Source: Drosophila miranda
Taxonomy: Eukaryota; Arthropoda; Insecta; Diptera; Drosophilidae
Reading direction: 5' to 3'
Length of the DNA: 64,000 bases
Assembly (NCBI RefSeq): GCF_003369915.1
Contig: NW_022881603.1
Coordinates: 28,021,522-28,085,521 of the forward strand
Positions 21,983-33,148 of the stretch are shown here, piece by piece. The translations under genes and the position numbers were made by a program. Position 1 is the first letter of the stretch. Each line of letters opens with the position of its first letter. The notes beneath the pieces were generated by a model that saw nothing but the letters and a program-made list of their open reading frames with translations, had not been told where the DNA came from and did no database searches.

Positions 21983-23040
21983 GCCTCTTACATTCTGATA
22001 GGTTACTAAAAGAGAAGTTAGTTTTTTGGAAAGGTGGAAGCAAGACGGGAAGTTGAGGAAGAGGAAGTTGAGGTTGAGGGGGGCACACTGGAAAGATTTG
22101 GAAGGGATATGGGGGCCTATTCTTCTTCTTAGCCTTAAAGTCCTTCACCACCAAATGCTCCGGCCAAAATTTGGCGGAGCAAATGGTGTCAAATTGAGTT
22201 GGGGAGGTGCTTATCTTAAACGAGGCTATCTCCCTGGCATAAGAGAAGTTAAATTTCTCCACCTTTAAACCCACGGCTTTTATTTTGCTTTGAATAAAAT
22301 TACAAAATTACAATTACATCATTAGATGTGAGGTCAGGGGCCAGCCGTGAGACAAAAACTTGTCGTTTTGGTGGGACTCCCACCAGTGGCTTAGTCACCA
22401 CAGGCCTAGTACCTGTGGTGGCAATATCCGGAGGTCCGGAACGTCTATTTACTGGTGGGATCGGGATAGACGGGACAACTAGCGAACTTACGGACACCAC
22501 GGACACGGACGCTGCAGATGTACTTGGCTGCACATTCTCCGAGGCGATGAATTCGGCTACCGAATCTGCATCGCCAGCAGCTGTCGTTGCCCTTGGAGTG
22601 GCAAACGAGATCAACTGCTGCACACTTGGAGTGGTCGGAGTCAGTTTTTCGGCGGCGCACGGCTGAGTGACGGTTGGCAATTGCAGATCCCGCGGAATGA
22701 CCTTTTTGCGCCTCGGAGACTCATTCAGCAGTTTTAAACCGCTAAACTGAGCCTCCATGGCTAGGAGCCGATCGTATTGGTTTTTAAAACCAACGGTCAG
22801 CTCCTTAAAGCCACTCCGCGTCTGCCTCATGAAAGCCACCATGTCTTTCTCCACCGCACGGCATGCCTCGCAACTGTAATGCAAGCCATTACGTTTGGCT
22901 ATAGCATCACTCACGAGGCCAGAAAATCCAGCGCATTTTGCGTGCACTACGCTGTCGCAGAGCCAGCAGGGGACATTCGGCTGATCGTGGATGATCTGCT
23001 TCTTACAGCTTTTTTTGGCACAGACCACAGCGTATTCCAT
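21975..23040 (-). pseudogene. CR1-like ORF1 with PHD-like zinc finger (family A)
   Basis: The first 246 codons from ATG 23,040 begin MEYAVVCAKKSCKKQI and show a Cys4-His-Cys3 finger: CAKKSC, CWLC, HAKC and CEAC within residues 7-60. PHD-like fingers in ORF1 are known from CR1-clade elements. A Ser/Thr/Pro-rich middle follows, then SRLAPDLTSNDV. After a frame change near 22,300 the C-terminal RNA-binding-like part continues (FSYAREIASFKIS...FWPEHLVVKDF) to 21,975. The same C-terminal block is present at 46,060-46,340. Confidence 0.75.
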
Positions 23041-23045
23041 TTTAT

Positions 23046-23794
23046 TATTTATTTATTTACTATTATTTGCAAAACAAATTGGTATCAGACCAGTCTATCA
23101 GACCAATTTTAACAAGCATTAATAGCGTTAATTTATTTGACAGGACAGCGCCACTTTTCATTTGCATTTATGAATGCAATGAAGAAACTATGTACACATA
23201 TGCATGTAGTGTGTACACTGTACATATACTCGAACTTTTATTGGCTTACATATGTATGCCCAACGATTCTCTTTGTGGTTTCATCATCAATGGTTTTCCA
23301 ATGAGTACTCGAAGGCATTTGCTTTAAAGCGAAAGCAGTAGGACTCCTCTAGGATTACCGAATCTACAATTATCTCTTTGGGCAGGAATCCCTTCAATGT
23401 CAATCTATATCCATTTAGTTCAGTCAATTGTTCCTAATTGCCTGCTTATACGCGCAGTAGTAGCCGGGATCCGTTGTCAAATGCATTGTGATATGTAATT
23501 GATACAAGATTGCACAATGCCCTCATAATAGTAGAAGCTGACAGATACTTTCAACTGATTGATGCCCTAAGTCTCGTCTCCTGTTGCCAGTGCCATCCAT
23601 TTATCCCTTTGGCACATCAATTGCAAACGATTAATTTCACTAATTGGCAGCCGTCGATGGAGTAGCTCCAAGCCAAACAAAAGGGATAAGTAAATGGCGG
23701 GGACAACTTTTTCCCATTGTTCATCTCCTGATCCAGTGCCCACGTTTATTGGACCCCGTTTCCTCGTTTATTGGACATGGGCTGTGTATGGTTC
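23046..23794. other. Non-coding stretch before the aminopeptidase 3' end
   Basis: No gene is recognised. A short inverted match, TTGGTATCAGACCAGTC/TATCAGACCAATTT, lies at about 23,080-23,110. The last ~60 bases are presumably 3' UTR of the minus-strand aminopeptidase gene. Confidence 0.5.
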
Positions 23795-26715
23795 TTAGAT
23801 ATGCCTCCCCAGAGCCTGGCTGAAATCGCCGGAACAATCCCTTTGCCATTGCTGGTTCACCTTGACCATATCGAGGGCTTTCTGGAGGGGCTCCTCGAAC
23901 TGGTTCAGGTCCCTCAATTGCTCCTACAGTCTTGCCGAATCTTCGGGTCTGTGCAGATTTCCAGCCAGGGTCTGCAGGAGGCTCGTCAGCTGCCGTTTCT
24001 TGAACTTTTCGCTGTCATCAATTATTCGGTTTTCTTTTGGCTTAATTTACCCCCAACTTACGTGAGTCTTTTGGCGTGGGACAGAATGTGGTCGGCCGCC
24101 TCGATGGCCACGTGCTCACGTGTCAATGCGGTCTTCACGGCCAGCAAGTAGCAATCGCTGACTTCTTCCTTCTCCGACTGGAGCGTGTAGTCGAGGAACT
24201 CCCCAGCAGACTGATGTTGCGGCAGCATCCAAGAGCCGAGTTCCTGAAGAGCTGCATCACATGCTGGAAGTCCGCTTCGCCGCCCTGCTGGATGGCGGTG
24301 CAGTAGGCCACCTCCTGCAAGTCGGCGGAAAGCTCCAGGAAACCATTTGAATCTCGCAAAAAGGCCTGCCTGGCCTGGGGCACGCAGTCGTCCACGCGGT
24401 AGCGACAAGCGTGAGCGTAGATCAGCCGCGTTAAGGACACCTCCCTGATGGTCGAGGACATACTCGTGATGGCGCCCAGCTTGGGCAGGCGGCTATATGG
24501 CGCTGTGAGGAGCTTTGCCATGTAAACCTGGAAGAAACGGTGATAGAATAAAGTCCTAAAATGCCCCCCTTCGAGCCTACCTTGAACTCTGTTGCCTGCC
24601 GACCACTCAATAACGTTCCAAGGCGGTCTAAGAGGCTTCTCTTCCAGGGCAGGAACTCCTCCTCCCTCTGCAGATACTCGAAAAGGTCGAATGCCCAGTC
24701 GTAGCTGAGGAGTTTTCCCTCACCCAAGGCCATCAGATCATCCATTAGCTGGACTCTGTTGTACACGGGGATGCCCCCAAAGCTTGAATCATCTGCCAGA
24801 GTACTGATGATCATCCTCCAGTTGTGCTCGTCATAGTTCACCCGATAGATGACACTGACCTGGGGATTCAGAATGAACCACTCACTGCGTGCTGTACTGA
24901 GGGGTAGTTCCACTGTGTGTGCAGAAGTGGGACACTCCAGCCAAGACTGGGGACGAGGGCGCTCAAAGTCGGGATGGTTTTGGGAGACAAAGCTCAGCGG
25001 CACCCACCAGCAGTTGCCTCCCCTCTGGCCTCTGGCGCCTCCCCTCAGGCCTTTCTCCAGGTAAAATCTCGTTTGATTGAGGCTCACGCTGCCCGTTTCG
25101 TAGTCCCGAACAGCGGTGACCAGTGGATAGCCCCCTGCAGCGTCCACGAGTCCATGGCTCGACCAAGATTGAAGTCAGGGGTAGCACCTTCTCCTCCACG
25201 GCTGCCGCCTGCATGGACTGCCACAGATGAGCCTGCTCCACATTCCCGAAGGAGTGTACGGAGATATAGGAGCGAATGGCCAGCAAGAAGGCCTCCTCGC
25301 CGATCATCTTGTGCAGCATGCGCATGATCAGGGCGCCCTTCTCATAGACGTACTCTGAGAACTGCCCGAGGATCTGCGCAGGATCCTTCACCTCTCGGGA
25401 AATGGCGCGCGCCGGGCTGGCCGAATCCTGAAGAAAGAAACGTTCCAAGTCCTCGCCTATAAATCGCTCGCCGCAACCCCAATCGGGCTGCACGGCCAGA
25501 TAGGCGAAGTACGTGGATGGGCCCTCCTTCAGCCAGAGATCGTTCCACCATTTCATGGTCACGAGGTTGCCAAACCACTGATTCGCATACTCGTGGGCCA
25601 ACGTCTTGGCCTTGCCATCCCTTGCCACCTGCAGATCATTCGGGCTGTGCACGAACTTGGCCTCTTTGAAGGTGACCAGTCCCCAGTTCTCCATGGCCGA
25701 GAACCTGTGGGTGGGCGCTGCCAGCTGGTCGATCTTTCTCAGCGAAAAGTCCAGCCGAAAGAGATCCTCAAAGTAGCCGATAACTCTTGGGGCCATGGCG
25801 ATGGAGAAGTTGGCCTGATCCACCGCCTTGGGCTGCAACCAATTGCGGAAGATCACCCTGTTCTTGGTGTCGCTCTGCACGGTGGCCGCGTTGGTCAGAT
25901 CGTGGACCGCATAGGCCACCAGGTAGGTGGATGTCCTCGACAGTTGTTCGTGCTCGCACCAGACATAGTCAAGGAGGCTTTCACTGAGACGATGAAAAGA
26001 AGAGAGAGGCTTAGTGGATCAGTATGATCGTATACTTACTGCTGTCGGCACTGAAGGATCGGCATGTTGCTGAGGCCCGTGTAGCGTTTGTGGTAGCCCA
26101 GGGTCACGTTAAAAGTGGCCTTCCATGGGGGTTCATCAAAGCAGGGAAACGCCTGGCGGGCAAACGTCGGAGAGAACTGTGTGACTGCCAAGTAACTAAT
26201 GAATGAAACGTGTGATCAGGAAACCGGCCATCGTTTGTCAAAGATCCGCAATACTTACTGTTTCTCTTGGGATGCCGCGTCCGTGTAGGAGCTGTTGTAG
26301 TAGCCTGACTCTGTTGCATTCAGCGACGACTCAAAGTGCATCGTCAGCTGGTAGGTCTGCCCCAACTCCGGATCCCTACACAGGTGCAGCGTGTAGTAGT
26401 CGTATACCTCGTTCAGCTCGATATCCATGTCGGTGAGGCACTGCCTCTCCCCTCCACCAGTAAGCGAAATGCCAGACTTGTCTATCCGCAAATTCCGCGC
26501 ATGCATCGTGATGTTTCTAGTGGGCTGGAGGACAAGCAGATCGATCCTCACAGCCCCTCGAAGCGCAGGTCGGAGGCATTCAGGTGGGTCAGGATGCGTA
26601 TATCATAGTGCTGTGGCTCCAGGGCGGTGGGCAGGCGATAGTGATCGTAGACAGCCAGGCTGGCAGAAGGCATCAGCAGTAAAAGGAGGCAGTAAATGGA
26701 TGTAGATCCGAGCAT
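23795..26715 (-). pseudogene. M1-family aminopeptidase (APN-like), multi-exon, decayed, zinc site altered
   Basis: There are five exons (26,715-26,259; 26,195-26,040; 25,983-24,581; 24,527-24,062; 24,011-23,795) with GT-AG introns of 50-63 bp. They total about 900 codons, a normal M1 length. It starts with a signal peptide (MLGSTSIYCLLLLLMPSASLA). M1 marks are present: SAMENWG (the usual exopeptidase motif has G first), WWNDLWLKEG with the third zinc ligand Glu, and the catalytic region HEYANQWFG. There the family's HExxH reads HExxN, so a zinc-ligand His is Asn. Further breaks are single-base-type frameshifts in runs at 26,554-26,557, 25,178-25,181 and 25,131-25,135, one near 24,228-24,245, and TAG at 23,924-23,926. 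The natural stop is 23,795-23,797. The intact ancestor may itself have been a non-catalytic M1 paralogue. Confidence 0.85.
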
Positions 26716-26808
26716 GCTGTGGCAATGAAACTGGGAGAACATACAGTCAGTCAAACATACTTACATACAGGATTCCCACTGATATAGTCTTTAATAATTG
26801 TCCCCAAA
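26716..26808. promoter_or_regulatory. Short divergent intergenic region
   Basis: Only 93 bases separate the aminopeptidase start (minus) and the MAIP1-like start (plus), so the two genes probably share a bidirectional promoter. I see no clear TATA box. Confidence 0.4.
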
Positions 26809-27489
26809 ATGTTCCTAAATGTTCTACGTGCCCCCACCAAAATTATTCTTGCAGGGAAGCAACCATTTACCCCAACCCCGGCCCCGTGCTGCCGACAGCT
26901 TAGCCACGAGCCACCTGTAAAGATGAGCCAGCTCAAGGACCACCTGAACCTGGCTCGGCTATACCTCCTCGGGCCGGACTTCAGCGCAGAGGAATTCCTG
27001 GAGGGAACGTGTCAGGCAACCCTCGCGATGCTGGAGGCAGTGCGTCGCATAGACTGGAAGCGCATTCGAAGCTTCTGCACGGAGGAATTCTCCCTGACCA
27101 TGTACGGAATCGCCCAGAGGGAAAGTGTGTACGCCAACCTGATGGGACCAGAGGGCTTGGAGCTATCGAAACCCGTACATTTGAAGACGAAAGAATGCGA
27201 CGATGGCAGAAGCTTCTTGCACGTGCACCTGGAGATTGTGTTGCTGCGCTGTTTGGCGCCTAAGCCGGATGAGCTGGTGGAGACTGGGCTCCAAGTGCCT
27301 GACCACCAAAAGATTCCCGTAGCCTCTTATAAGATCGCATTGCGCAGGGAGCTGTCCGGTCCAGACGGCACTGATCCTGAAGACGAGGATTGGTTCTTTA
27401 GTTCCTTCCAGATGCAATACATGTCTTTGCTGGGCTTCTGCCCCAAAAGTGGCACATGTTGGTTCATTCGGGCCTTAAAACCGTATTAG
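26809..27489 (+). CDS. MAIP1-like (Tim44/mL45-fold) putative mitochondrial protein
   Basis: A 226-codon single-exon frame. The N-terminus (MFLNVLRAPTKIILAGKQPF) is basic, free of acidic residues and amphipathic-looking, as in a mitochondrial presequence. The body (LARLYLLGPDFSAEEFLEGTCQ, DGRSFLHVHLEIVLLR, VASYKIALRRE, EDEDWFFSSFQ) resembles in layout the Tim44-like domain of MAIP1, a matrix protein that helps assemble m-AAA protease. The resemblance is from memory and is moderate. A second Met at 26,923 (MSQLKDHL) is an alternative start, but would remove the presequence. No stop or frame break is seen, unlike the divergent neighbour. Confidence 0.65.
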   Translation: MFLNVLRAPTKIILAGKQPFTPTPAPCCRQLSHEPPVKMSQLKDHLNLARLYLLGPDFSAEEFLEGTCQATLAMLEAVRRIDWKRIRSFCTEEFSLTMYGIAQRESVYANLMGPEGLELSKPVHLKTKECDDGRSFLHVHLEIVLLRCLAPKPDELVETGLQVPDHQKIPVASYKIALRRELSGPDGTDPEDEDWFFSSFQMQYMSLLGFCPKSGTCWFIRALKPY

Positions 27490-27983
27490 ACATTGAGTGC
27501 GCTGGTACCCCGGTTACCGGTTTTTCGATCGACTGCAGTCACGTCCCAGTTCAACGATCGCCCTCTGTCAGCAGCTTCAAATAATCATAACGTTGACGCC
27601 GCTCAAAATTCTACCTGCGATCACGTATATACATACATATGTACTCTCCACTGTTCGCAGTCGAAATAAACTGAAAATGCTCTGTTCTTCACGTTCCAAT
27701 AATGTTCACCATACTGAACGCACTCCGGGGCAGACGGCTTCATTTATGGCCATGCCGTCAGTTGGCGCTCTCTTGCAACGAACGATTGGAGCGGCTCAGG
27801 CATGATCAGCGATCACCGATCAGTAATCGGACATTTGTGTATAAGAACCTAAAAAAACCTTTCCTAATTTTGCCATGGCAGGGGAATTGTAATACAAAGT
27901 TCACCGAAAAGATATGATAGAACTGAAATCAGACTTGCGTCAAAGTTTTGTTCTTTAATTTTACTTTAACAAGAACATATAAA
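27490..27983. other. Intergenic; possible orphan start codon region
   Basis: No complete gene. From 27,702 a short frame reads MFTILNALRGRRLHLWPCR, a basic presequence-like peptide. It could be the beginning of a gene whose remainder was lost when the DINE element at 27,984 arrived, but it has no domain and may be chance. Confidence 0.35.
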
Positions 27984-28641
27984 ACGAAGGGGAACGTTGT
28001 GAGTTGCTGCGGAGACCGCAACTCTACAGTTATACCCGATACTAAGTCAGTATGGCTCTCCTCCGGCAGACGCCGCTAATATTAAACGACACGACAAGGA
28101 GTGCGTGCGAGAGAGACAGAAAATCAGTCTGAGCGTGACGTCGGGTGCTGCGTAGCCAGTGCAAATTGATTTGTTCCTTTTGGCTATAGAAATGATCTGA
28201 TCTGATCCAGATTCAGCAATCTGATATATATGATCATTATCTATGATTCTGCGTTTTTAGTTTTCTCGTATCCTCAATATTGTGGATGCAACAGAGTTTC
28301 GTCCTTTGTGGGGGCGGAAGGGGGGGGGGCGAAATTTTGAGATATACGTTTTATAGTGAGATCTAACAGGAGTGCGGATACCAAATTTGGTTACTCTAGC
28401 CTTCATAGTCTCTGAGATTTGTGAATATCCCCAGATTTTCATCCCTTGTGGGGGCGGAAGGGGTGTGGCGAAATTTTGAAACAAACTCGTCTCGTTTGGT
28501 TGCTCTAGCTTTTATAGTCTCTGAGATCTAGGCGATAATGTTTTACTCTAAGCAAAGCCGGCTATGCTACGTGTGTGTTAGAGAGAGACAGGGCGAGAAA
28601 AAATGAAATTGTTTTCTTGATTCTGGCTATAATAATTATAC
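27984..28641. mobile_element. DINE-1/mini-me-type repeat, copy 4, 3' truncated
   Basis: It starts ACGAAGGGGAACGTTGTGAG like the other copies and follows them to TATAATAATTATAC, then departs. The GGACAGAC tract, the TGATCAAGAATATATATAC core and the 3' subterminal repeat are absent. A small internal deletion is seen near 28,490 (CGTCTCG joined to TTTGGTTGC). Confidence 0.8.
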
Positions 28642-30594
28642 AAACTACCAGTGTCATTTGTACTGGATGTCCTCCTGTTGTCCTGTACAACGGGACTTGT
28701 ACTATTGTCCCGAATCAGGGCAATTGCAGCGCTTTAAAGTGCACCACAGCAGGCCACATAAATAAATGCTTGCACATTTACTTTGCCCCGCCTCGCATCG
28801 CCATGCCAGAGATCCCTCTGCCAAGGTCCTTCCCTTCCCGCCTCCAGTATGTTCCGGGTGTTGTGTACGCTTCGGTTCCTGCTCCCAGCACGTCCATAAC
28901 TCAACTCTGGCGTGGGAGGTGTTTCTGCTGTCTGCCAGACGCTTTATTTACTTGCAATTTGAAACGGACTCCATTGCAATTCCGATACAAATCCCGAGCA
29001 ACTTCTTCGCTCGGATTCTGCACTGTTCCGCCTGTGATTCGCCATTCTCTGGAGAGACATTGCCATAACTTTATATATTGTAATGGCAATGAAATTGGAT
29101 AAATTTCAGCAGCACACATCACCGGGGAACGAGAACACTTACCTACCCAAAAGGACAGACGATTCTGAGTCAAGTCCAAGCCCATTGCACCCATTAGATG
29201 ATGGAGGAAGGGACCTCCCTCTTATAGAAACATCGAAATAACCTATAGAAAATAGATCATATATCGCTGTTGCAAACAACTTCCATAGAGAACGATGGAT
29301 TGACAGACCGCTGTGTAATCGAGACATTGCCGTCCCTGACGAGCAGCCGCAGTCGCAGCTGGAGTGGACTATGCCATGACAATGGTCCAAGTGCGGCAGC
29401 GGCATTCGCTCCATTTTCTGGGCAGTTAGCAAAATGTCACGTAGCAAAATGCGACAGCGTGGTCAACATAATGAATGGGGCCTGCCACCCAGTGCGAAGA
29501 GTGTACCAACAGCAAGAGCAGAAGCAGCAGCAGCAGCAGCAAAGAGAGCAGGTGCCCATGCCCGTGTTCGTCCTGCCCCTCCGTGATATTCGTGCTTACC
29601 GTGCTATCCGCTCCAACACATGCACCCCGGGAGTTCATGTCTGGCGTCCATTGATTGCTTTGGCGGAGACTATTGCAATAACCTTTCTTCATGTCGGGCC
29701 CAAACAGGCGTTGTGCTAAACCAAATGTCACGACATCTCCGCTCGGTCTCCGCTCGGTCTGGCCCGGCTTTGGAAGAGGGACAAAGGAACACAGGGAGAC
29801 AGGGAGACACAGTTGCCTCCAAAAAATGTGTCGATGCACGTGACATTTTCAGTTGCAATTTGCAATCTGATTTTGTTCTCTAAAACGGCTGCAATGCCCC
29901 CCCTCAAAGGCATTGCGATGCCAAGTTTCAGTTTGCTGGCTGCATAAGTTCAAGGATCAAATTGATTCCCCCGGATGGCAGCAGGTGTGAGACGGTAACT
30001 GGCGTGTGGCACCGCCCCAACCCCCCTCCGAGTCCGAGTGTGGCCAGGCGAGGCGTCTTCACATTGTTACACTTGACCAATTCGGATTGCAATTACACAC
30101 CTGACTGTTCCCCCCATCGAACATGACTTTGATAGTGTCTCAGTGTAGCCGGGCCAAAAGTGGCCCAGCAACGATTTCGTTTTCCAATCTTCTCCTTGTG
30201 CGCCCCACTCTCGGGATTACTAGAGCGGGTACTGAGGCTGTGCCTGGCTTTTAGCTCCTGTAGCCCAACTTCTGGGTAGATGTTTATTAGTATCGTTTCA
30301 TTCTTCATTAACATTTCTCTATGGCCTGGACTCACTTATATCTTACCTGCTTATTCACTTATCCCCATCCTGTGGCTGTTCCTCTTAAGTAGCTCATTTG
30401 ATGGACCTTCACTAGAGTGTTCGGTGTCAGTCCTCTACGCCATTTGTTGGATAGTGGTTTATTGATTGGCAGACTTGGAAAAAAAACCCTTCAAGAAGGC
30501 TTAGAGAAGATTGTCTGACAGGGTACAACAGTATTTCATCGATTCGATATTGAGTAAACGTGTTCCAGTGCCAGCTAAAATCCGGAATACAAAG
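28642..30594. other. Non-coding stretch, no gene recognised
   Basis: Nearly 2 kb without a supportable gene. There is a CAG repeat at 29,526-29,541 inside a CAA/CAG-rich block, and C-rich patches around 30,010-30,030. Open frames exist on both strands (the largest, 28,575-29,102, begins in the DINE element) but show no domain. The last part upstream of 30,595 is presumably promoter and 5' UTR of the CFAP141-like gene. Confidence 0.5.
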
Positions 30595-30929
30595 ATGCCT
30601 GCTGATTTGTAAGTGACTTAAGGGGATTAACCATTTGGGCAGCTTATCCGTCGCTTACCTCCGTGCACAGTCTTTCGCTGCTCAACAGCCGCGACTCGTC
30701 GCTAATCTCCTCGAACAATCCCATCATCAATGATCTGGTAAAGCCCATGAGCCTGGAGCTGAGCACCGCCGTGCAGTTGATCGTCAAGACGCGACGCCAG
30801 CGAATGCAGGAGCTGTTCGACCAGGAGTACGAGTGGGAGCAAGAGGAACTGTCTCGCCTGGGACTGAGTCGTATCAATGACACTTACAACTGCTGCACTC
30901 CCGATGGATTGCGCAAGGTTAAGCTATAG
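30595..30929 (+). CDS. Small CFAP141-like ciliary/axonemal protein, two exons
   Basis: Exon 1 is 30,595-30,608 (ATGCCTGCTGATTT), the intron 30,609-30,670 (GTAAGT...GCACAG, 62 bp) and exon 2 30,671-30,929. Joined, they give about 90 residues starting MPADFLSLLNSRDSS. The centre is a charged helix, KTRRQRMQELFDQEYEWEQE followed by ELSRLGL, which resembles the conserved C-terminal helix of CFAP141 (C1orf189), a microtubule inner protein of motile cilia. That assignment rests on recall. In a fly, such a gene would be expected to act in sperm. The frame is intact and the splice sites canonical. Confidence 0.65.
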
Positions 30930-33140
30930 GCTTGCTCTGCAGATTTCCCCTCCAAGGATACCAAATTTCTAAGTCTAATCTTTCCGAGAACCCTCCCTGC
31001 TGGGGAATTAAATTCATTTTGCTCGTTATGTTCCCCGCAAGCCTTCCGCTTTTGTTTCGGTTTCTCAGTTTTTCCTGCGGTCAACTGTCGGCCGTATAAT
31101 AAATTGATTTCGTCGGCTTTGTTTGCGGCCATTAATCTATCTATGTGGAGGCAGGCTCCACGGCCACGCCCCCAGCTCAGATTTGTTGTTCATTGTTTAA
31201 TGAATGGCAGGCAAATTTGGCCGCCTTTGTGTCTGTGCCTGTGGTCGGGTAAAACCCTTTAGAACGGTGGAGATTTGTGAATGGCTTTTTTCGCAGTTTC
31301 CCAGATATTTGTGTCTGTTTTTTTCTGGCATGCTCGCTTCGTTGGACAAAACACAACTGATAATCAGGGGCCTACAAGGCCTAGGCTCAATAAAAGCGCC
31401 ACTTGGCCGGAAAGCCAAAAGCGAGAGAACTTTTTATCCAAAGAGCGAGGCATGTCCTCTGGTCCTCTGCTCCATCATCATTTGTCATTGTCAGCCAACG
31501 GAGTGTGATGGCCCGCTCCATTTTGCATTGGGCCTCTAAGTAGATGAGGGATAAGGACGAGAATGGTGCCCGATTCAGATTCTGTGCCGATTTCCGCTCT
31601 CGTCTCCATCCCGCGCTGAGTGCACTCGGCTGACTTTTGAGCGCAATTCGACGGCATTATACGAGGGCCGCTCCCTCGTTTTCGTGTGCATTCAGCGATG
31701 CGCTAATCAAATTATAAATCGCACCCATTGGAAAGTCGTTCGTTGCAGTTCCCAAAATTGTCATCATCAGCCCAGAGAATCATAATTCTCACAAAAGAAG
31801 CAGCGAGTGCCTGTCCAGCCCTGTCCCCCATTTGAGTTGCTGCGGGGCTGCCATAATGGATGTCAGTGGGGCTGCATCTGGGTCGCAGGTCCATTTGCCC
31901 CTTAGTTTTTGCCAAATTTTTGTTTTTTCAGCACGTAATTGTGGGGCACAGCCGAGGACTGTGGGCTGTTGAGGTGTTGGCCCGGAACATGCCACATTGG
32001 GCGCATAACAATGCCATTTCTTTAATTAACAATTTGCATTTGCTGTTTTTCCCCCTGATATACGAGTATTCATTACTGTTTGCTGTCGGTCGGGCTTTTG
32101 TTTCGCTTAATTGCTGTTTACTTTGGGCAACTACGAACACTTGCCGAAATATAGTAGAGTTCCACTTCCACCGAAGTAATGGTGGAAGACGCATGTGCAT
32201 AAGCAGATCTTTCGATTCCTTTCCGACTATGTGGTCTGCTCCTTTGCTAATGAATCAAAATCCCATCAAATCTTGCAAGCTGGATAGAAATCTGTTTGCG
32301 GTGGTTCTTCCTCTTGCTAGCCACTGGCTTCTTTGCAGACCTGAGATAGAAATTTATTTCTTAAAAAGTGAAATCCATTAACACAAATTCTTTTCTTTCT
32401 CCCTCTTCCTCGCTGCACCCACTCAGGGATAACTCTTCTCCGTTTTTCTCCCAACACGAAAGAGAGAAATTGCAATCACCTTTGTAATTGTGCTCTGCTA
32501 CTTTTCAGCTTTATCGCAATGGCAATGCCAACAGCTTTGCTTTGTGCACTAAAAGTATTAAATTTCCTCAAATATTCCGGGCATACACACATACAGACAC
32601 ACTCGTACATAAGCCAGAATGCAACAACGGGGCTAGCAGCCTTTTGTGGGGATTCCCCTTTATGGCTTTCGTTCGGTCATCGTCGTCGCCGTACCGCAGT
32701 AAGGCACAACTAAATGCTTTCAATTCCTTTTGCTGCCATTTTCTGCCTTTATCGTGGCCAGCGCTTAACTTTAAAAATAGTTTTGTATTGTTGCTATTCC
32801 CATTGTTAATGGAATCGCACGAGTGCACCCAGGAAACCATTTAGTGCTGAAACATCGCTGCAAAGAGAATGTTAGCTACAATGTTGGATAACAGGCCATG
32901 TAGAGTGGAACGGATCCTGCCCGTGCCCGTTCATTCCTATGCTAACGATCTTCCAATATACATATGTATCTACCATATATTACGAACTATTTGTGTACCC
33001 TCTCATGTGCCCTCTCATCCTCTCGCATCATTCTGTTATGTTAAAAATATTGTTTTCAGTGTATCGTATTTCTCATCTTCCTTTTCTGTCAGCTAAAACA
33101 ATAACAATGACAGAGTGCAGAACGCAATCGTTTGCCATCT
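30930..33140. other. Non-coding stretch, no gene recognised
   Basis: About 2.2 kb of AT-rich sequence with scattered short open frames on both strands and no domain, splice pattern or repeat worth naming. The first part is 3' UTR of the CFAP141-like gene. Confidence 0.5.
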
Positions 33141-33148
33141 CCTTCCAG

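Larger units (their letters stand above)
16930..23045 (-). mobile_element. CR1-like non-LTR retrotransposon (family A), degenerate and interrupted
   Basis: Read on the minus strand, the order is ORF1 with a PHD-like zinc finger (23,040-21,975), ORF2 endonuclease (21,982-21,187), an inserted pair of DINE-type elements (21,186-18,986), then ORF2 reverse transcriptase and the C-terminal region (18,985-about 17,000). The protein order and many segments match the better preserved element at 45,770-49,260 but are clearly diverged, so these are two related families. The 3' end near 16,930 and the 5' end near 23,045 are approximate. Confidence 0.8.

Noticed and set aside
29426-29839. Minus-strand frame with poly-leucine over the CAG tract
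   Set aside because: Low-complexity translation of a CAG repeat, with no conserved domain or splice context.
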